A stretch of DNA of 64,000 nucleotides from Flavipsychrobacter sp. (GCA_021155965.1 JAJNBJ010000015.1:50830-114829); one strand, 5' to 3'. Shown: positions 52,805-62,851, numbered from the stretch's first letter. Made by a program: numbers and translations. Notes: generated by a model not told the origin, from the sequence alone.

Positions 52805-55156
52805 ATGCGGAAAGGCAACAGCCTGTTGGCTGCTCTTATATTACTATTCTCTGTTACCGCGATAGCGCAAAATAATGGTACCATCAAAGGTTTCGTATAT
52901 GATAAGAAAAGCGGGGAGCCGCTTATCTATACCAATGTGATGATAGTGAACGCAAAGACCGGTGTGCAAACCGACGTGAATGGTTATTTCTCTATTTCCC
53001 TAGCACCGGGCAGCTATACCTTAATGACCACCAACCTTGGCTATGATACCAGCACAATAGATGTGAACCTGCTGCCTAACTCAATTGTCACCAAAAAAAT
53101 ATTGCTGACCCAAAAGGAGACGGTACTGAAAGAAGTAAGTGTTTCGGGCAGGAAGACAGAGAAGATGACGCGTATCAACACCGGTGTGACAAATATCACT
53201 CCACGTGAAATGAAGCTGCTGCCAAGCGCAGGCGGTGAACCCGATCTTGCGCAATACCTGCAGGTGATACCCGGTGTAGTATTTACGGGAGACCAGGGCG
53301 GCCAGTTGTACATACGCGGTGGTTCGCCGGCACAAACAGGTATCTACCTTGATGGTGTTACAATTTACAGCCCGTTCCACTCCATAGGTTTGTTTTCGGT
53401 GTTTGAAACTGAAGCTATCCGTAACGTAGATGTGCATACGGCAGGCTTTGGTGCGCAGTATGGCAACCGCACTTCGGCCATTGTGGACATTCATACAAAA
53501 GATGGTAATAAGAACGAGACAAAAGGCATTGTATCCTTATCGCCTATCATGGGCAGGTTTTTGCTGGAAGGGCCTATTGTAAGGTCGAAGAAAGACAATG
53601 GCGCGGGCATTACCTACCTCATTACCGGCAAGCACAGTATCCTTGACGAGACGTCTAAAACACTGTACAGGGACCTTGGGCCGGCGTTCAGCAATGGGTT
53701 GCCATACAAATTCACGGATATATACGGCAAGGTGACCATCAGTGGTGATAACGGAAGCAAGCTTAATGTTTTCGGTTTCAGCTTTAATGATAAAGCTGAA
53801 CTTGACCAGTCGAGCATACAGAATGGTATACTGGTGAAGAACCTCGGAGAGTACGAATGGAAAGCGAAGGGTGCGGGTGCAACCTTCATCGTTTCTCCCG
53901 GCAGCTCTTCGGCGCTTATTGATGGTAAGTTCGCTTACTCGAAGTATGACATCAGCCTTAACCAGAAAGTTGGGTTGCCAACGGATACGGTGCCGCGTAC
54001 CAGCCAGATAAATGGCTTTGAAGCGGCTATTAATTTCACTTACTTCCTTCCTGATTACAGCCAGATAAAATACGGGGTGGAAGTGTGCGGCCTGCATACG
54101 GCACTGAGCTATTATAATACCGCAGGTATCACGTCAACTTTAAACCGCCAGGGTACTATTGCATCGGTGTTTTTGTTGTACAGGCACAACTTTGGCAGCA
54201 AGTTCATCTTTGAGCCGGGTGTGCGCCTGCAATACTACTCTGAGCTGAACAGGTTATCGCCGGAGCCAAGGCTGGGTATGAAGTATAATATCACGGACGA
54301 TGTACGCCTTAAAGCTGCCGGAGGTATCTATAGCCAGAATATCATCAGCACGAAATCGGACCAGGATATCGTGAACCTGTTCTCGGCATTCCTGCTGAGC
54401 CCGGATGAGAAGATATATGATACAAAGGGCAACGCGGTGAAATCGAACCTGCAGACGGCTTACCATTTGGTTGCCGGTGTGGAAGTTGATGTGAACAAGG
54501 TGGAATTCAACCTGGAACCATGGGTGAAATATTTTAACCAGGTGGATGAGTTGAACAGGAATAAGAAGCTGGTATCAGACCCCAACTTTGTAGCGGCGCA
54601 TGGCTGGGCTAACGGTGTTGACCTTTCGGCAAAATATGTGACGCAAAGGATATACCTGTGGGGTGCAATGGGCTACCAGAATGTAAGGTATACCAGCATA
54701 GATAACAAAGGCAAGGTGCAGGAGTACCCAACGCCATTTGATACACGCTTCAATGCCAATGCGTTAGCGTCGTATACTTTAGGTAAAAAGAGAAACTGGG
54801 ATGTATCTGCGCGATACAATATTCGCTCTCCATTCCCGTTTACACAGACACAGGGTTTCTATGAGAATGTGAACCCAGCATCGTTAGGCTTACAAACGAA
54901 TACATTGCAGACGAACGGAACCCTGGGATTGATGTATGCTGATGATATAAACGGTGGCCGCCTTTCGTGGTACCACCGTATGGACCTGTCGGTAAAGAGG
55001 AAATTTAAATTGACGAAGAAGTCGAGCCTGGATGCTACATTCTCTGTCGTGAACGTGTATAACAGGAACAATATTTTTTACGTTAACCGCATAACCAACA
55101 AACAAATATACCAGCTACCGATATTCCCGAGCTTAAACATGACCTGGAATTTTTAA
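52805..55156 (+). CDS. TonB-dependent outer membrane receptor
   Basis: 783 residues from the ATG at 52805. Signal peptide MRKGNSLLAALILLFSVTAIAQ-like; then a carboxypeptidase-regulatory-like beta domain (GTIKGFVYDKKSGEPLIYTN, VNGYFSISLAPGSYTL), a plug domain (LPSAGGEPDLAQYLQVIPGV, QLYIRGGSPAQTGIYLDGVT) and a C-terminal barrel ending LNMTWNF, a terminal aromatic as required for barrel insertion. Imports an unknown nutrient or acts as a surface component. First of three closely packed envelope genes (next start 16 bp on). Confidence 0.92.
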   Translation: MRKGNSLLAALILLFSVTAIAQNNGTIKGFVYDKKSGEPLIYTNVMIVNAKTGVQTDVNGYFSISLAPGSYTLMTTNLGYDTSTIDVNLLPNSIVTKKILLTQKETVLKEVSVSGRKTEKMTRINTGVTNITPREMKLLPSAGGEPDLAQYLQVIPGVVFTGDQGGQLYIRGGSPAQTGIYLDGVTIYSPFHSIGLFSVFETEAIRNVDVHTAGFGAQYGNRTSAIVDIHTKDGNKNETKGIVSLSPIMGRFLLEGPIVRSKKDNGAGITYLITGKHSILDETSKTLYRDLGPAFSNGLPYKFTDIYGKVTISGDNGSKLNVFGFSFNDKAELDQSSIQNGILVKNLGEYEWKAKGAGATFIVSPGSSSALIDGKFAYSKYDISLNQKVGLPTDTVPRTSQINGFEAAINFTYFLPDYSQIKYGVEVCGLHTALSYYNTAGITSTLNRQGTIASVFLLYRHNFGSKFIFEPGVRLQYYSELNRLSPEPRLGMKYNITDDVRLKAAGGIYSQNIISTKSDQDIVNLFSAFLLSPDEKIYDTKGNAVKSNLQTAYHLVAGVEVDVNKVEFNLEPWVKYFNQVDELNRNKKLVSDPNFVAAHGWANGVDLSAKYVTQRIYLWGAMGYQNVRYTSIDNKGKVQEYPTPFDTRFNANALASYTLGKKRNWDVSARYNIRSPFPFTQTQGFYENVNPASLGLQTNTLQTNGTLGLMYADDINGGRLSWYHRMDLSVKRKFKLTKKSSLDATFSVVNVYNRNNIFYVNRITNKQIYQLPIFPSLNMTWNF

Positions 55157-55172
55157 TGAATAGCGTTAAATA

Positions 55173-58100
55173 ATGATCAGACAACAACTGGCGCCCATTT
55201 TACGGGGAGTATTTACAGCAGTCATTATTTTTTCGGGGGTAGTTAACTATGCGCAGGTTTTAAGTCCTGACCTGCCTGAAAACAGGAATTTACTGCTTTT
55301 CGAGGAGCAGTATAAGCAGGGGCATTACTCAGTTGCCGCACAGACCGCGCGCGAATACCTGAAGCAGTCATCCCATAAAGTATATGCCGAAAATGCAGGT
55401 GATGTGGACAAGGCGAAGTACTACCTTTCATTAGCCAGCCTGAAAGCTAATTTACCCGGAGGCAAAGATTCTGCCATTGCCCATATGAATGCCACTGCCA
55501 ACCCGGCGTATAAGCAGCGGATAGGTTTTGCTTTGGCGCAATATTATTTCCGTAGCGGGGAGCAGTCAAAGGCAATCCCGCTGTATGAGTCATCGGGAAA
55601 TGGGGGCAACCTGGATGAAAAGGAACAGGTGGACGGCAAGTTTGAGCTGGCGTATTGTTATTTTAACGAGAAACAATTCAACAAGGCGGAGGTATTATTT
55701 GCTGCCATCAAAGAACAAAAAGAGGCAAAATACTACCTGGCTGCCAACTACTATTATGGGCTGATAGCCTATAATAAGAACAAATATAAAGAAGCACTGC
55801 AGAGCTTTGAGCGGGTGAAGGATGCAGCGGAGTACAAGGCGTATGTACCGTATTATATAGCCGAGATCTATTACTTCATGGGTAACAGGGATAAAGCGTT
55901 GCTACAGGCGCTGACCCTGATAAAGAGCAGGGAGAAATCGTTTTACGACAAGGAATTGCACCTATTGGCTGCCCAGTGCCTGTTTGAGGCGCAGAAGTAT
56001 AAAGAGGCCCAGCCGTACTTCAAATTTTACTACGACCATACAGAAAAGATAAGGAAGCAGGACCTGTATGAAATGGCTTACTGCGACTATAAAGTCGGGG
56101 AGTGGAGCGAAGCGATAGAAAAATTCAGGTTGCTGAACAGCTCTGCAGATTCTCTAGGGCAGACCTCTATGTACCTGCTGGGCGATTGCTACCTGAAGAC
56201 CAATGACAAAGCGAGCGCCCGCAATGCTTACGGCTTATGCGCCGACCTGCCCTATAATAAAGGGCAGCAGGAAGCCTCAATGATATTGTATGCGCGCATC
56301 AGCTATGAGATGGGTTATCATGATGATGCCCTCCGGCAGCTCAGCGCATTGATCAAAACATTCCCATCCAGCCAGTATAAGGATGAAGCAAACACATTGA
56401 TATCGGGATTGCTGATAAAGACCAATAATTATGATGAGGCGTTAAAATACCTGCAGGAAGTTGGCAGAAAGGAAGACGATTACTGGCTGGTGTACCAGAA
56501 AGCGAATTATGGATATGCGATAGAAGAATTCAGGAAGGGCGATAAGGCAAGTGCATTGAGGTACTTCTCCCAATCGCTGGAACACCCGGTGAATACAGAC
56601 TATGCAAACGCAGCTTATTTCTGGAAGGGGGAGATAGAATATCACCAGCGACGTTATAATGAGGCTATCAATTATTTAGGGCAGTTTGTAAGCAGGGTAA
56701 GTGGTAAAAAAGGTGTCACCTACATCAGCCCGCAGGCAACTGTGCAGCATGCCTACCTGAATATGGGGTATGCATCGATGGAGATGCAGAATTACCAGGA
56801 TGCACAGGACTATTTTAATAAGGCGCAGGAGCAGACCGGGGATACATACTCGGGTATGGTGGCCCTGGTGAGGGAGGCCGATGCTGTATTCCTGCAGAAG
56901 AACTATCCTAAAGCTATTACGCTCTACGACAAGATAATTGCCGATGATGGCCCGGATGCAGACTATGCCCTGTATCAAAAGAGCATTTTGCTTGGCCTTA
57001 CCGGGAAGCAGAGTGAGAAGATATCCCTGCTGCAATCGCTTATCAGCAAACGCCCGCCTTCGACATATGCAAACTTCGCCCGTTACGAGATAGCACTGGC
57101 TTACCTGGAGGCTGATAAATATACACACGCTCTTACTTACTTAAAAGCTTTGACGGACTCCATCAGCGATAAAAGCTTTGCGCCTAAGGCATGGATGAAG
57201 CGAGGCTTTATTTACCAGCAAACTGATAATATTTCGCAGGCTATTGAGGCGTATAAACAGGTAGTGATCAATTACCCGGCATCGGAGGACCGTTTCTCGG
57301 CGCTTGAGGCATTGAAAGGGTTGTATATACAAAGTAACCAGCCGGAGGCATACTCGAGGCTATTGAAAGATAATAACCTGCCATCTGCCGAAAGCAGCTC
57401 TATTGACTCAACGTATTATGCTGCTGCCGAAACGCAGTATGCAAATGGTAAAGTGGAAAGTGCGCGGGATGCCTTTACGAATTATTTAAAAACATACCCT
57501 AACGGTATCTTCGCGATCAAGGCGCATTACTACCGTGGTGAGTGTAACTTCCGCCTAAAAAAATATGCAGAGGCCAAAGTGGATTATAATGTGATACTGG
57601 CGGGACCATGGAACGAATTTTACGAGAGCAGCGCCAAACATGCGGCTACTATAGCCTACGAGGAAAAGAACTTTGCCCTGGCATTTGATTATTACCAGAA
57701 GCTGGCAGCTAATACCACGGACAACAAAGTGAAGGAACTGGCTTATATAGGGTTGATCAGAAGCGGCTACAACTCAGGCAAGTTCAAGGAAGTGGCATTG
57801 TATGCAGATTCGCTGGCTGTCATGCCGGGAATATCTGAAGAAACAGCCAACGATGCGCTGTATTACAGGGCAAGGTCAATTCAGCGGTTCGATAGCACCA
57901 GTGATAAAGCAATTGACCTGTACACAAAGCTTAGCGGAAACAAGAACGGTGACGTTGCTGCAGACTCCAGGTTCCGTATAGCAGAGATACTCTATAACCA
58001 GGGCAAACTGAAAGAAGCTGAAGAAGCGGCTAATAAAGCAATAAAACAATCGCCGGGATATGACCATTGGGTGGCTAAATCGTACCTGCTGCTTGCAGAT

Positions 58101-58256
58101 ATACTGGTGAAGCAGAAAGATTACTTTAATGCTAAGGCTTTACTGCAAAGTATTGTGAAACACACCAAGATAGCGGAAGTGAGGCAGGAGGCGACAAGGA
58201 AACTGGAGGAAGTGAAGAGGCTGGAGAAAAAACAAAGCAAGTTGTCGGAAGAATAA
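55173..58256 (+). CDS. Large TPR-repeat envelope protein
   Basis: 1027 residues, N-terminal signal-like segment LRGVFTAVIIFSGVVNYAQV, then tetratricopeptide repeats along nearly the whole length (for example YYLAANYYYGLIAYNKNKYK, AKVDYNVILAGPW, ADSRFRIAEILYNQGKLKEA). It ends in a basic coiled segment (RKLEEVKRLEKKQSKL). Such long TPR proteins in Bacteroidota scaffold periplasmic or outer membrane complexes. Its stop abuts the next ATG (TAAATG), so it is co-translated with the barrel protein; partnership in one complex is likely. Confidence 0.85.
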   Translation: MIRQQLAPILRGVFTAVIIFSGVVNYAQVLSPDLPENRNLLLFEEQYKQGHYSVAAQTAREYLKQSSHKVYAENAGDVDKAKYYLSLASLKANLPGGKDSAIAHMNATANPAYKQRIGFALAQYYFRSGEQSKAIPLYESSGNGGNLDEKEQVDGKFELAYCYFNEKQFNKAEVLFAAIKEQKEAKYYLAANYYYGLIAYNKNKYKEALQSFERVKDAAEYKAYVPYYIAEIYYFMGNRDKALLQALTLIKSREKSFYDKELHLLAAQCLFEAQKYKEAQPYFKFYYDHTEKIRKQDLYEMAYCDYKVGEWSEAIEKFRLLNSSADSLGQTSMYLLGDCYLKTNDKASARNAYGLCADLPYNKGQQEASMILYARISYEMGYHDDALRQLSALIKTFPSSQYKDEANTLISGLLIKTNNYDEALKYLQEVGRKEDDYWLVYQKANYGYAIEEFRKGDKASALRYFSQSLEHPVNTDYANAAYFWKGEIEYHQRRYNEAINYLGQFVSRVSGKKGVTYISPQATVQHAYLNMGYASMEMQNYQDAQDYFNKAQEQTGDTYSGMVALVREADAVFLQKNYPKAITLYDKIIADDGPDADYALYQKSILLGLTGKQSEKISLLQSLISKRPPSTYANFARYEIALAYLEADKYTHALTYLKALTDSISDKSFAPKAWMKRGFIYQQTDNISQAIEAYKQVVINYPASEDRFSALEALKGLYIQSNQPEAYSRLLKDNNLPSAESSSIDSTYYAAAETQYANGKVESARDAFTNYLKTYPNGIFAIKAHYYRGECNFRLKKYAEAKVDYNVILAGPWNEFYESSAKHAATIAYEEKNFALAFDYYQKLAANTTDNKVKELAYIGLIRSGYNSGKFKEVALYADSLAVMPGISEETANDALYYRARSIQRFDSTSDKAIDLYTKLSGNKNGDVAADSRFRIAEILYNQGKLKEAEEAANKAIKQSPGYDHWVAKSYLLLADILVKQKDYFNAKALLQSIVKHTKIAEVRQEATRKLEEVKRLEKKQSKLSEE

Positions 58257-59909
58257 ATGGGTATTATGAGTGCACGGCCAATATTAATATTGTTATTGAT
58301 CACCGCAGTTTATGCGGTGCAGGCGCAGCGTACCACACCTGGCAGGGATACGGTGCTGAAAGGATCAACAATAGAAGTTATCCAGTCGTACAAGCCGCAG
58401 GTGAAGCAAGCGCCAAAGCCGGAGTATATCCCGCAACTGCCACCGGCAGACACCGCGCATCCTACTTTTAGCTATGACGTACCGCAGCAATCGCTTTACT
58501 ATACATACAGCTCCATGCCGTTGCGCCCGCTGGCTTTGGGCAGGGAAACTGTGAAACTGCCGTTTCAGAATTATGTGAAGATCGGTGGTGGCAATCTCTC
58601 TACCTTATACTTTGATGCCGGTATTGGGGGTATTCACGGCAAGGGTTTCGAATCCAATATTCACCTGCACCATATTTCGCAGCAGGGAGATATTAAGCAT
58701 CAGCAGTCCTCACTTAGCGGGTTGGAGGCAGAAGGGACCATTCATAGTAAATCAACCGATTGGCGAATTTCGCTGGCCGGTGCGCGGAACCAGTATAACT
58801 ACTATGGTTATAACCACGCCCTGTATATTTTCCCCGATGACAGCGTGCAGCAAACCTTTATGCTCATAAGGGCGGGCATAGATGTAAAGAACGGTGCTGC
58901 CAGCAAATCGAAGCTCATATATAACCCCAGTATAAAGGCAGGGATATATAATGCTGCTTTTGGTACTTCTGAGACCAGTGCGAACCTAAGCCTGCCGTTT
59001 GAATATCACTTCGATAATGCAGTCCAGGCATTGCTCACCGCCAGTGCCGACTATGCCCATCTTGAAACAAGGGATACCGGCAGGGATAATACACTGGCAG
59101 GTGTTACCCCGGGTATCAGGATCCGTTTGGGTGAATTTACCGGCACCGCGCTTGTTGGCTTTGCCTTTGGCACTAACAGTGCGCAGTATATACTGCCGGA
59201 CATAAAGTTGTCGTATAAAATTCCCGGCAGCCAAACTACATTTATTGCCGGCATGCAGTATAGTGTTCGTCAAAACACATATGAGCAGCTTACTACCGAA
59301 AACACTTACATCATCAATACCTACACAATATTGCAAACCCGCCGCGATGAATACTATGCGGGCATGCAGGCGAGGGCAGGAGCACATTTCACTTTCTCGG
59401 GGCGTATCAGCTACTGGAATTTCAAGGGACTTCCTACTTACTTAAATGATTCGGGCGTTGCTGGCGATGGCCGGAGGCAGTTCAATATTGTTTACGATAC
59501 TGTAGATGCCATTTCGTTCCAGTTGGCGGCGCGTTACAAAAAGGGTAACAAATGGTCTGCCGGGGTGAGCGCCCAGTTGTATAATTTCACGAACGGTACG
59601 CAATTGTATGTGTGGCACGAACCTACACTGAGAATAAGGGGAGACTTTTCGGCGAAGTTGTTCTCTAAGCTGAATGTAAGTGTTTACCTTTCTGTTCTTG
59701 ATGGTATTTATGCAAGGGATTTTGCTACGCATAATCCAATTCTGCTCGATCCCGTATTAGATGTTGGCGGCAATGCCGAATACCAGATCGTGCCGAGGCT
59801 GTCTGCCTTTGTGCAGTTGAATAATATTTTTAATAATAATTATCAGCGTTGGTATGGCTACGATGCATATGGGATAAATATTTATGGGGGCCTTAGGTTG
59901 AAATTTTAA
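58257..59909 (+). CDS. Outer membrane beta-barrel protein, TonB-receptor-like
   Basis: 550 residues (start 58257, or MSARP at 58266). Signal peptide MSARPILILLLITAVYAVQA; a proline-rich linker (PQVKQAPKPEYIPQLPPADT) then about 16-20 amphipathic strands and the terminal GINIYGGLRLKF, consistent with a barrel. No plug domain is visible, unlike the receptor two genes upstream. Coupled to the TPR gene. Confidence 0.8.
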   Translation: MGIMSARPILILLLITAVYAVQAQRTTPGRDTVLKGSTIEVIQSYKPQVKQAPKPEYIPQLPPADTAHPTFSYDVPQQSLYYTYSSMPLRPLALGRETVKLPFQNYVKIGGGNLSTLYFDAGIGGIHGKGFESNIHLHHISQQGDIKHQQSSLSGLEAEGTIHSKSTDWRISLAGARNQYNYYGYNHALYIFPDDSVQQTFMLIRAGIDVKNGAASKSKLIYNPSIKAGIYNAAFGTSETSANLSLPFEYHFDNAVQALLTASADYAHLETRDTGRDNTLAGVTPGIRIRLGEFTGTALVGFAFGTNSAQYILPDIKLSYKIPGSQTTFIAGMQYSVRQNTYEQLTTENTYIINTYTILQTRRDEYYAGMQARAGAHFTFSGRISYWNFKGLPTYLNDSGVAGDGRRQFNIVYDTVDAISFQLAARYKKGNKWSAGVSAQLYNFTNGTQLYVWHEPTLRIRGDFSAKLFSKLNVSVYLSVLDGIYARDFATHNPILLDPVLDVGGNAEYQIVPRLSAFVQLNNIFNNNYQRWYGYDAYGINIYGGLRLKF

Positions 59910-59942
59910 AGAAAGGAAGTAATTTGAGGCATTATTTCTGAA

Positions 59943-60866
59943 ATGGACATCGCACGGTATATAGGGCTATACTTACTCAAAAATCAATTTTGTTACGTTC
60001 ACGGGCTGGGCAATATGGAGCTGGTAAAGCGGCCGGCCTCTTATGATGGTAAAGCATTACAAGCCCCTTCTTATGAGGTTATTGTGACCCCGGGAGGCTC
60101 TATAGATGATAATCTTGCCAATTTTATTGCCTCTAATGAACAAATAAGCATATCCAAAGCTGCTAATGCCCTTCGCGATTTCAGTGTGCAAACCCGTAAG
60201 TTCTTATCTGAGGGAGCTGAAGTTACCATACCCAATATTGGCTATTTCACAGAAAAGAATGGCAAAGTAACGTTTGTAACAGACGAGAAGTTCAATTTTA
60301 AGCCTGCCGGTATACCTACTATAAAGAACAGCAAACAGCTTGACGAGCAAAATGCACGGCTGGCGCACAAACCAGCTTACCCCGCACCTACCAAGGCCGA
60401 TTCTGTGAACTGGAGCATGGTGATCCTTATTGTGGTATTGCTGATAATTATTGGCGGCGCCATATATGGGATATATTATTACACCAGCCATAATAAGAAT
60501 GCTGCAGAGACTGTTGTTGCCAAGGATACAGTGATAATGGCGCCCATACCATTGGACCAGCCTGATACTGCGGCAATGATGCAGGATACCGCAACTTCTT
60601 TCCCTCCGTCTGTTACCCAGGAAGTGGACTCGATGGCAGTTGGTACGTATAAAATGATCATAGGAAATTACCCCTCAAGGGAAAGGGCTGAGCGCAGGCT
60701 TGCCAACCTGAGGAAAGGGGGTAACGAGGTAGAAATGGCGCCCAGGGACTCTGCAAGCTTCCTTATCATCTCCACTGTCAGCTGCCGGGCGGTTGATACC
60801 TTGCATGTGATGGACTCCATGAGCCGGATGTTCGGGTTTAATGGGGTGATGATCTACAGGCAATAG
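59943..60866 (+). CDS. HU-CCDC81-type and SPOR domain membrane protein
   Basis: 307 residues. N-terminal MDIARYIGLYLLKNQFCYVH GLG and ANFIASNEQISISKAANALR with PNIGYFTEKNGKVTFV form the two divergent HU/CCDC81 domains (about 1-60 and 60-130). A membrane helix VNWSMVILIVVLLIIIGGAI at about 155-178 is followed by a C-terminal SPOR domain (TYKMIIGNYPSRERAERRLA), which binds denuded peptidoglycan at the septum. Likely a cell-division or envelope protein. Starts 33 bp after the barrel gene. Confidence 0.9.
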   Translation: MDIARYIGLYLLKNQFCYVHGLGNMELVKRPASYDGKALQAPSYEVIVTPGGSIDDNLANFIASNEQISISKAANALRDFSVQTRKFLSEGAEVTIPNIGYFTEKNGKVTFVTDEKFNFKPAGIPTIKNSKQLDEQNARLAHKPAYPAPTKADSVNWSMVILIVVLLIIIGGAIYGIYYYTSHNKNAAETVVAKDTVIMAPIPLDQPDTAAMMQDTATSFPPSVTQEVDSMAVGTYKMIIGNYPSRERAERRLANLRKGGNEVEMAPRDSASFLIISTVSCRAVDTLHVMDSMSRMFGFNGVMIYRQ

Positions 60867-60911
60867 TTCCATTCGGATTTCACCAGTACATTTGCGGAAC
60901 AATATGGTTTC

Positions 60912-61838
60912 ATGCAGGGAGTAGTATATAAATCAACCGGTAGCTGGTATTCTGTTAAAGATACTGAGGGCAATTTCTGGGATGCACGGATAAAGGGCAA
61001 GCTTAAGATAGACGAAGATATCTCATCTACCAACCCGGTTGCCGTAGGTGACGTTGTAGTATTCGAACCTGAGGATGATGCGATAAAAACTGGTATTATT
61101 TCCGATATCACCCAACGTCACAATTACATCATCAGGGTATCCCCTCATAACAAGAACCAGAAGCACGTTATTGCAGCCAATTTAGACTTAGCACTATTGG
61201 TTGCTTCAGTAGCTGATCCCCGTACTTCAATGGGATTTATAGACCGATTCCTGATAACAGCAGAAGCTTATCATATACCTGCCATACTCGTAGTGAATAA
61301 AACAGACCTGTTGAAAGCTAAGCATACCAAAGTGCTGGAGCGCTGGCAGGAAATATACGGTGGCGCAGGCTATGAGGTGTACCCGGTGATGGCAAAAGAT
61401 GCACGAACATTAAATGCGCTTGAAGCGAGAATAAAAGATAAAGTAACACTCTTCAGCGGGCATTCAGGGGTGGGGAAGAGCACATTGATCAACCAGTTCA
61501 TTCCCGGTATTGACCTGAAAACAAAAGAAGTGTCGGACTGGAGCGGCAAAGGACAGCATACCACTACATTTGCAGAAATGTTCGACCTGCCGGGAGGCGG
61601 AAAAATAATAGATACACCGGGGGTAAAAGAATTCGGGCTGATAGATATGGAAAAGGAGGAGTTATCTCATTATTTTCCTGAAATGAGGGCTCTGCTGAAC
61701 GAATGTAAATTCAATAACTGCCTGCATGTGAATGAACCCGGCTGTGCGGTGAAGCAGGCTGTAACCGATAAAAAAATATCCGAAGAACGTTACGTAAGCT
61801 ATGTAGGTATTATGGATACTATTGAAAAAAAATGGTAG
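60912..61838 (+). CDS. rsgA: Ribosome small-subunit-dependent GTPase RsgA
   Basis: 308 residues. OB-fold at the start (GVVYKSTGSWYSVKDTEGNF), then the circularly permuted GTPase: NKTDLL, SGHSGVGKSTLINQFIPGID, DTPGVKEFGL, and the C-terminal zinc knuckle CKFNNCLHVNEPGCAVKQA. Matures the 30S subunit. A ribosomal protein gene (bTHX) lies 1 kb downstream. Confidence 0.97.
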   Translation: MQGVVYKSTGSWYSVKDTEGNFWDARIKGKLKIDEDISSTNPVAVGDVVVFEPEDDAIKTGIISDITQRHNYIIRVSPHNKNQKHVIAANLDLALLVASVADPRTSMGFIDRFLITAEAYHIPAILVVNKTDLLKAKHTKVLERWQEIYGGAGYEVYPVMAKDARTLNALEARIKDKVTLFSGHSGVGKSTLINQFIPGIDLKTKEVSDWSGKGQHTTTFAEMFDLPGGGKIIDTPGVKEFGLIDMEKEELSHYFPEMRALLNECKFNNCLHVNEPGCAVKQAVTDKKISEERYVSYVGIMDTIEKKW

Positions 61839-61844
61839 CTGCTG

Positions 61845-61892
61845 GGTTGATAGGTTTATAGGTTGACGGGTTGAAAAGTTTATAGGTTGAAA
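61845..61892 (+). repeat. 24-bp tandem repeat, two copies
   Basis: GGGTTGATAGGTTTATAGGT and GGGTTGAAAAGTTTATAGGT units, then a partial third (AAAAGT). Short intergenic repeat between rsgA and the DUF4286 gene. Confidence 0.8.
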
Positions 61893-61920
61893 AGTATTAT
61901 TGTGAATTGAAATTTCCCGT

Positions 61921-62223
61921 ATGATCATATACAATGTAACGATAAAGGTGGATAATGAAGTTGCAGATGCGTGGGTGCGCTGGATGAAAACAGAACACAT
62001 GGCAGAACTGCTGAATACAGGGCTGTTCACGGATTGCAGGCTCAGCAGGCTGCTGGAGCAGGATGAGGCTGATGGCATAACTTATTCTGCGCAATACTTT
62101 TGTGATACGGTTGAACAGTATCACCGGTATATTGCTGAGCATGCAGAAAATATGCGAGAAAAAGGGCGTAACCTCTTTGGGGGTAAGTTTGTTGCCTTCC
62201 GTAGTGTGATGGAGGTTATCTGA
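61921..62223 (+). CDS. DUF4286 family protein
   Basis: 100 residues: MIIYNVTIKVDNEVADAWVR, WMKTEHMAELLNTGLFTDCR, ITYSAQYFCDTVEQYHRYIA, KFVAFRSVMEVI. This is the compact ferredoxin-like DUF4286 pattern (stress-type dimeric alpha/beta barrel). Function unknown. 82 bp after rsgA, with the tandem repeat between. Confidence 0.9.
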   Translation: MIIYNVTIKVDNEVADAWVRWMKTEHMAELLNTGLFTDCRLSRLLEQDEADGITYSAQYFCDTVEQYHRYIAEHAENMREKGRNLFGGKFVAFRSVMEVI

Positions 62224-62322
62224 AACCCGCGATTTGCAAGGTTCTTGGCAGTGCGGCTATATAGCAAATTTCCTGCCAATCTCATAGCATCCGCACGGGA
62301 TGCGGGTTTTGAAGATATAGCC
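62223..62322 (+). ncRNA. Candidate structured RNA with pseudoknot potential
   Basis: Four complementary pairs fit within 100 bases: AAACCCGC (62223) with GCGGGTTT (62302); TTGGCAG (62245) with CTGCCAA (62273); GCATCC (62287) with GGATGC (62298); and GGCTATAT (62255, in the loop of the second stem) with ATATAGCC (62315), which crosses the first stem. The first and third overlap by two bases. It starts at the DUF4286 stop codon and precedes the HU promoter. It might be a 3'-UTR element, a terminator, or a riboswitch-like structure; no known class recognised. Confidence 0.4.
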
Positions 62323-62410
62323 CTAGTCAGATTTTCGCCCTAAATGTGAATAACTTGTGGAAACGTGCTTCAGGCAAGGGTTTTAATGGGAAAAATAATT
62401 TTTGAGAGTA

Positions 62411-62441
62411 TTTGGAAGTGTGCTAAAGGTGAGTATATTTG
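62411..62441 (+). promoter_or_regulatory. Consensus promoter of the HU gene
   Basis: TTTG (62411-62414), 19 bp, TATATTTG (62434-62441): full match, 44 bp before the ATG. Confidence 0.8.
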
Positions 62442-62485
62442 TTCTATCCTCAAAAAAATTCCTTAACAGTAAAAACAAAAAAAGT

Positions 62486-62770
62486 ATGAACAAAGCAGAA
62501 TTGATTGACAAAATCGCAAAAGATGCAGGCGTTACTAAAGTACAAGCTAACGACGCATTGGATTCATTTACTAATGCTGTTGTGGCTACGCTGAAAAAAG
62601 GTGATCGTGTTACGCTGGTAGGCTTTGGTACTTTCTCAGTATCTGAGCGTGCTGCCCGTAATGGCCGTAACCCTCAGACAGGCGCGGTTATTAAGATCAA
62701 AGCGCGTAAAGTGCCTAAGTTCAAAGCAGGTAAGGAGTTTGCACAAAAAATCAGCTCTGGTAAGAAGTAG
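62486..62770 (+). CDS. hup: HU-family nucleoid protein
   Basis: 94 residues from the ATG at 62486 ([20 protein letters not shown]). [20 protein letters not shown] and [20 protein letters not shown] are the DNA-binding arm and signature of HU/IHF. Homodimeric DNA-bending protein. Followed by its own terminator. Confidence 0.97.
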   Translation: MNKAELIDKIAKDAGVTKVQANDALDSFTNAVVATLKKGDRVTLVGFGTFSVSERAARNGRNPQTGAVIKIKARKVPKFKAGKEFAQKISSGKK

Positions 62771-62793
62771 TTTTTTTCTGCAAAAGAAACAGG

Positions 62794-62824
62794 AAAGCAG
62801 GGGTGAAAGTCCCTGCTTTTTTTT
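62794..62824 (+). terminator. Terminator after HU
   Basis: AAAGCAGGG-GTGAAAGT-CCCTGCTTT with a long T-run. Confidence 0.9.
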
Positions 62825-62851
62825 ATATTTGTGGGCTAAACAAACCAAATT

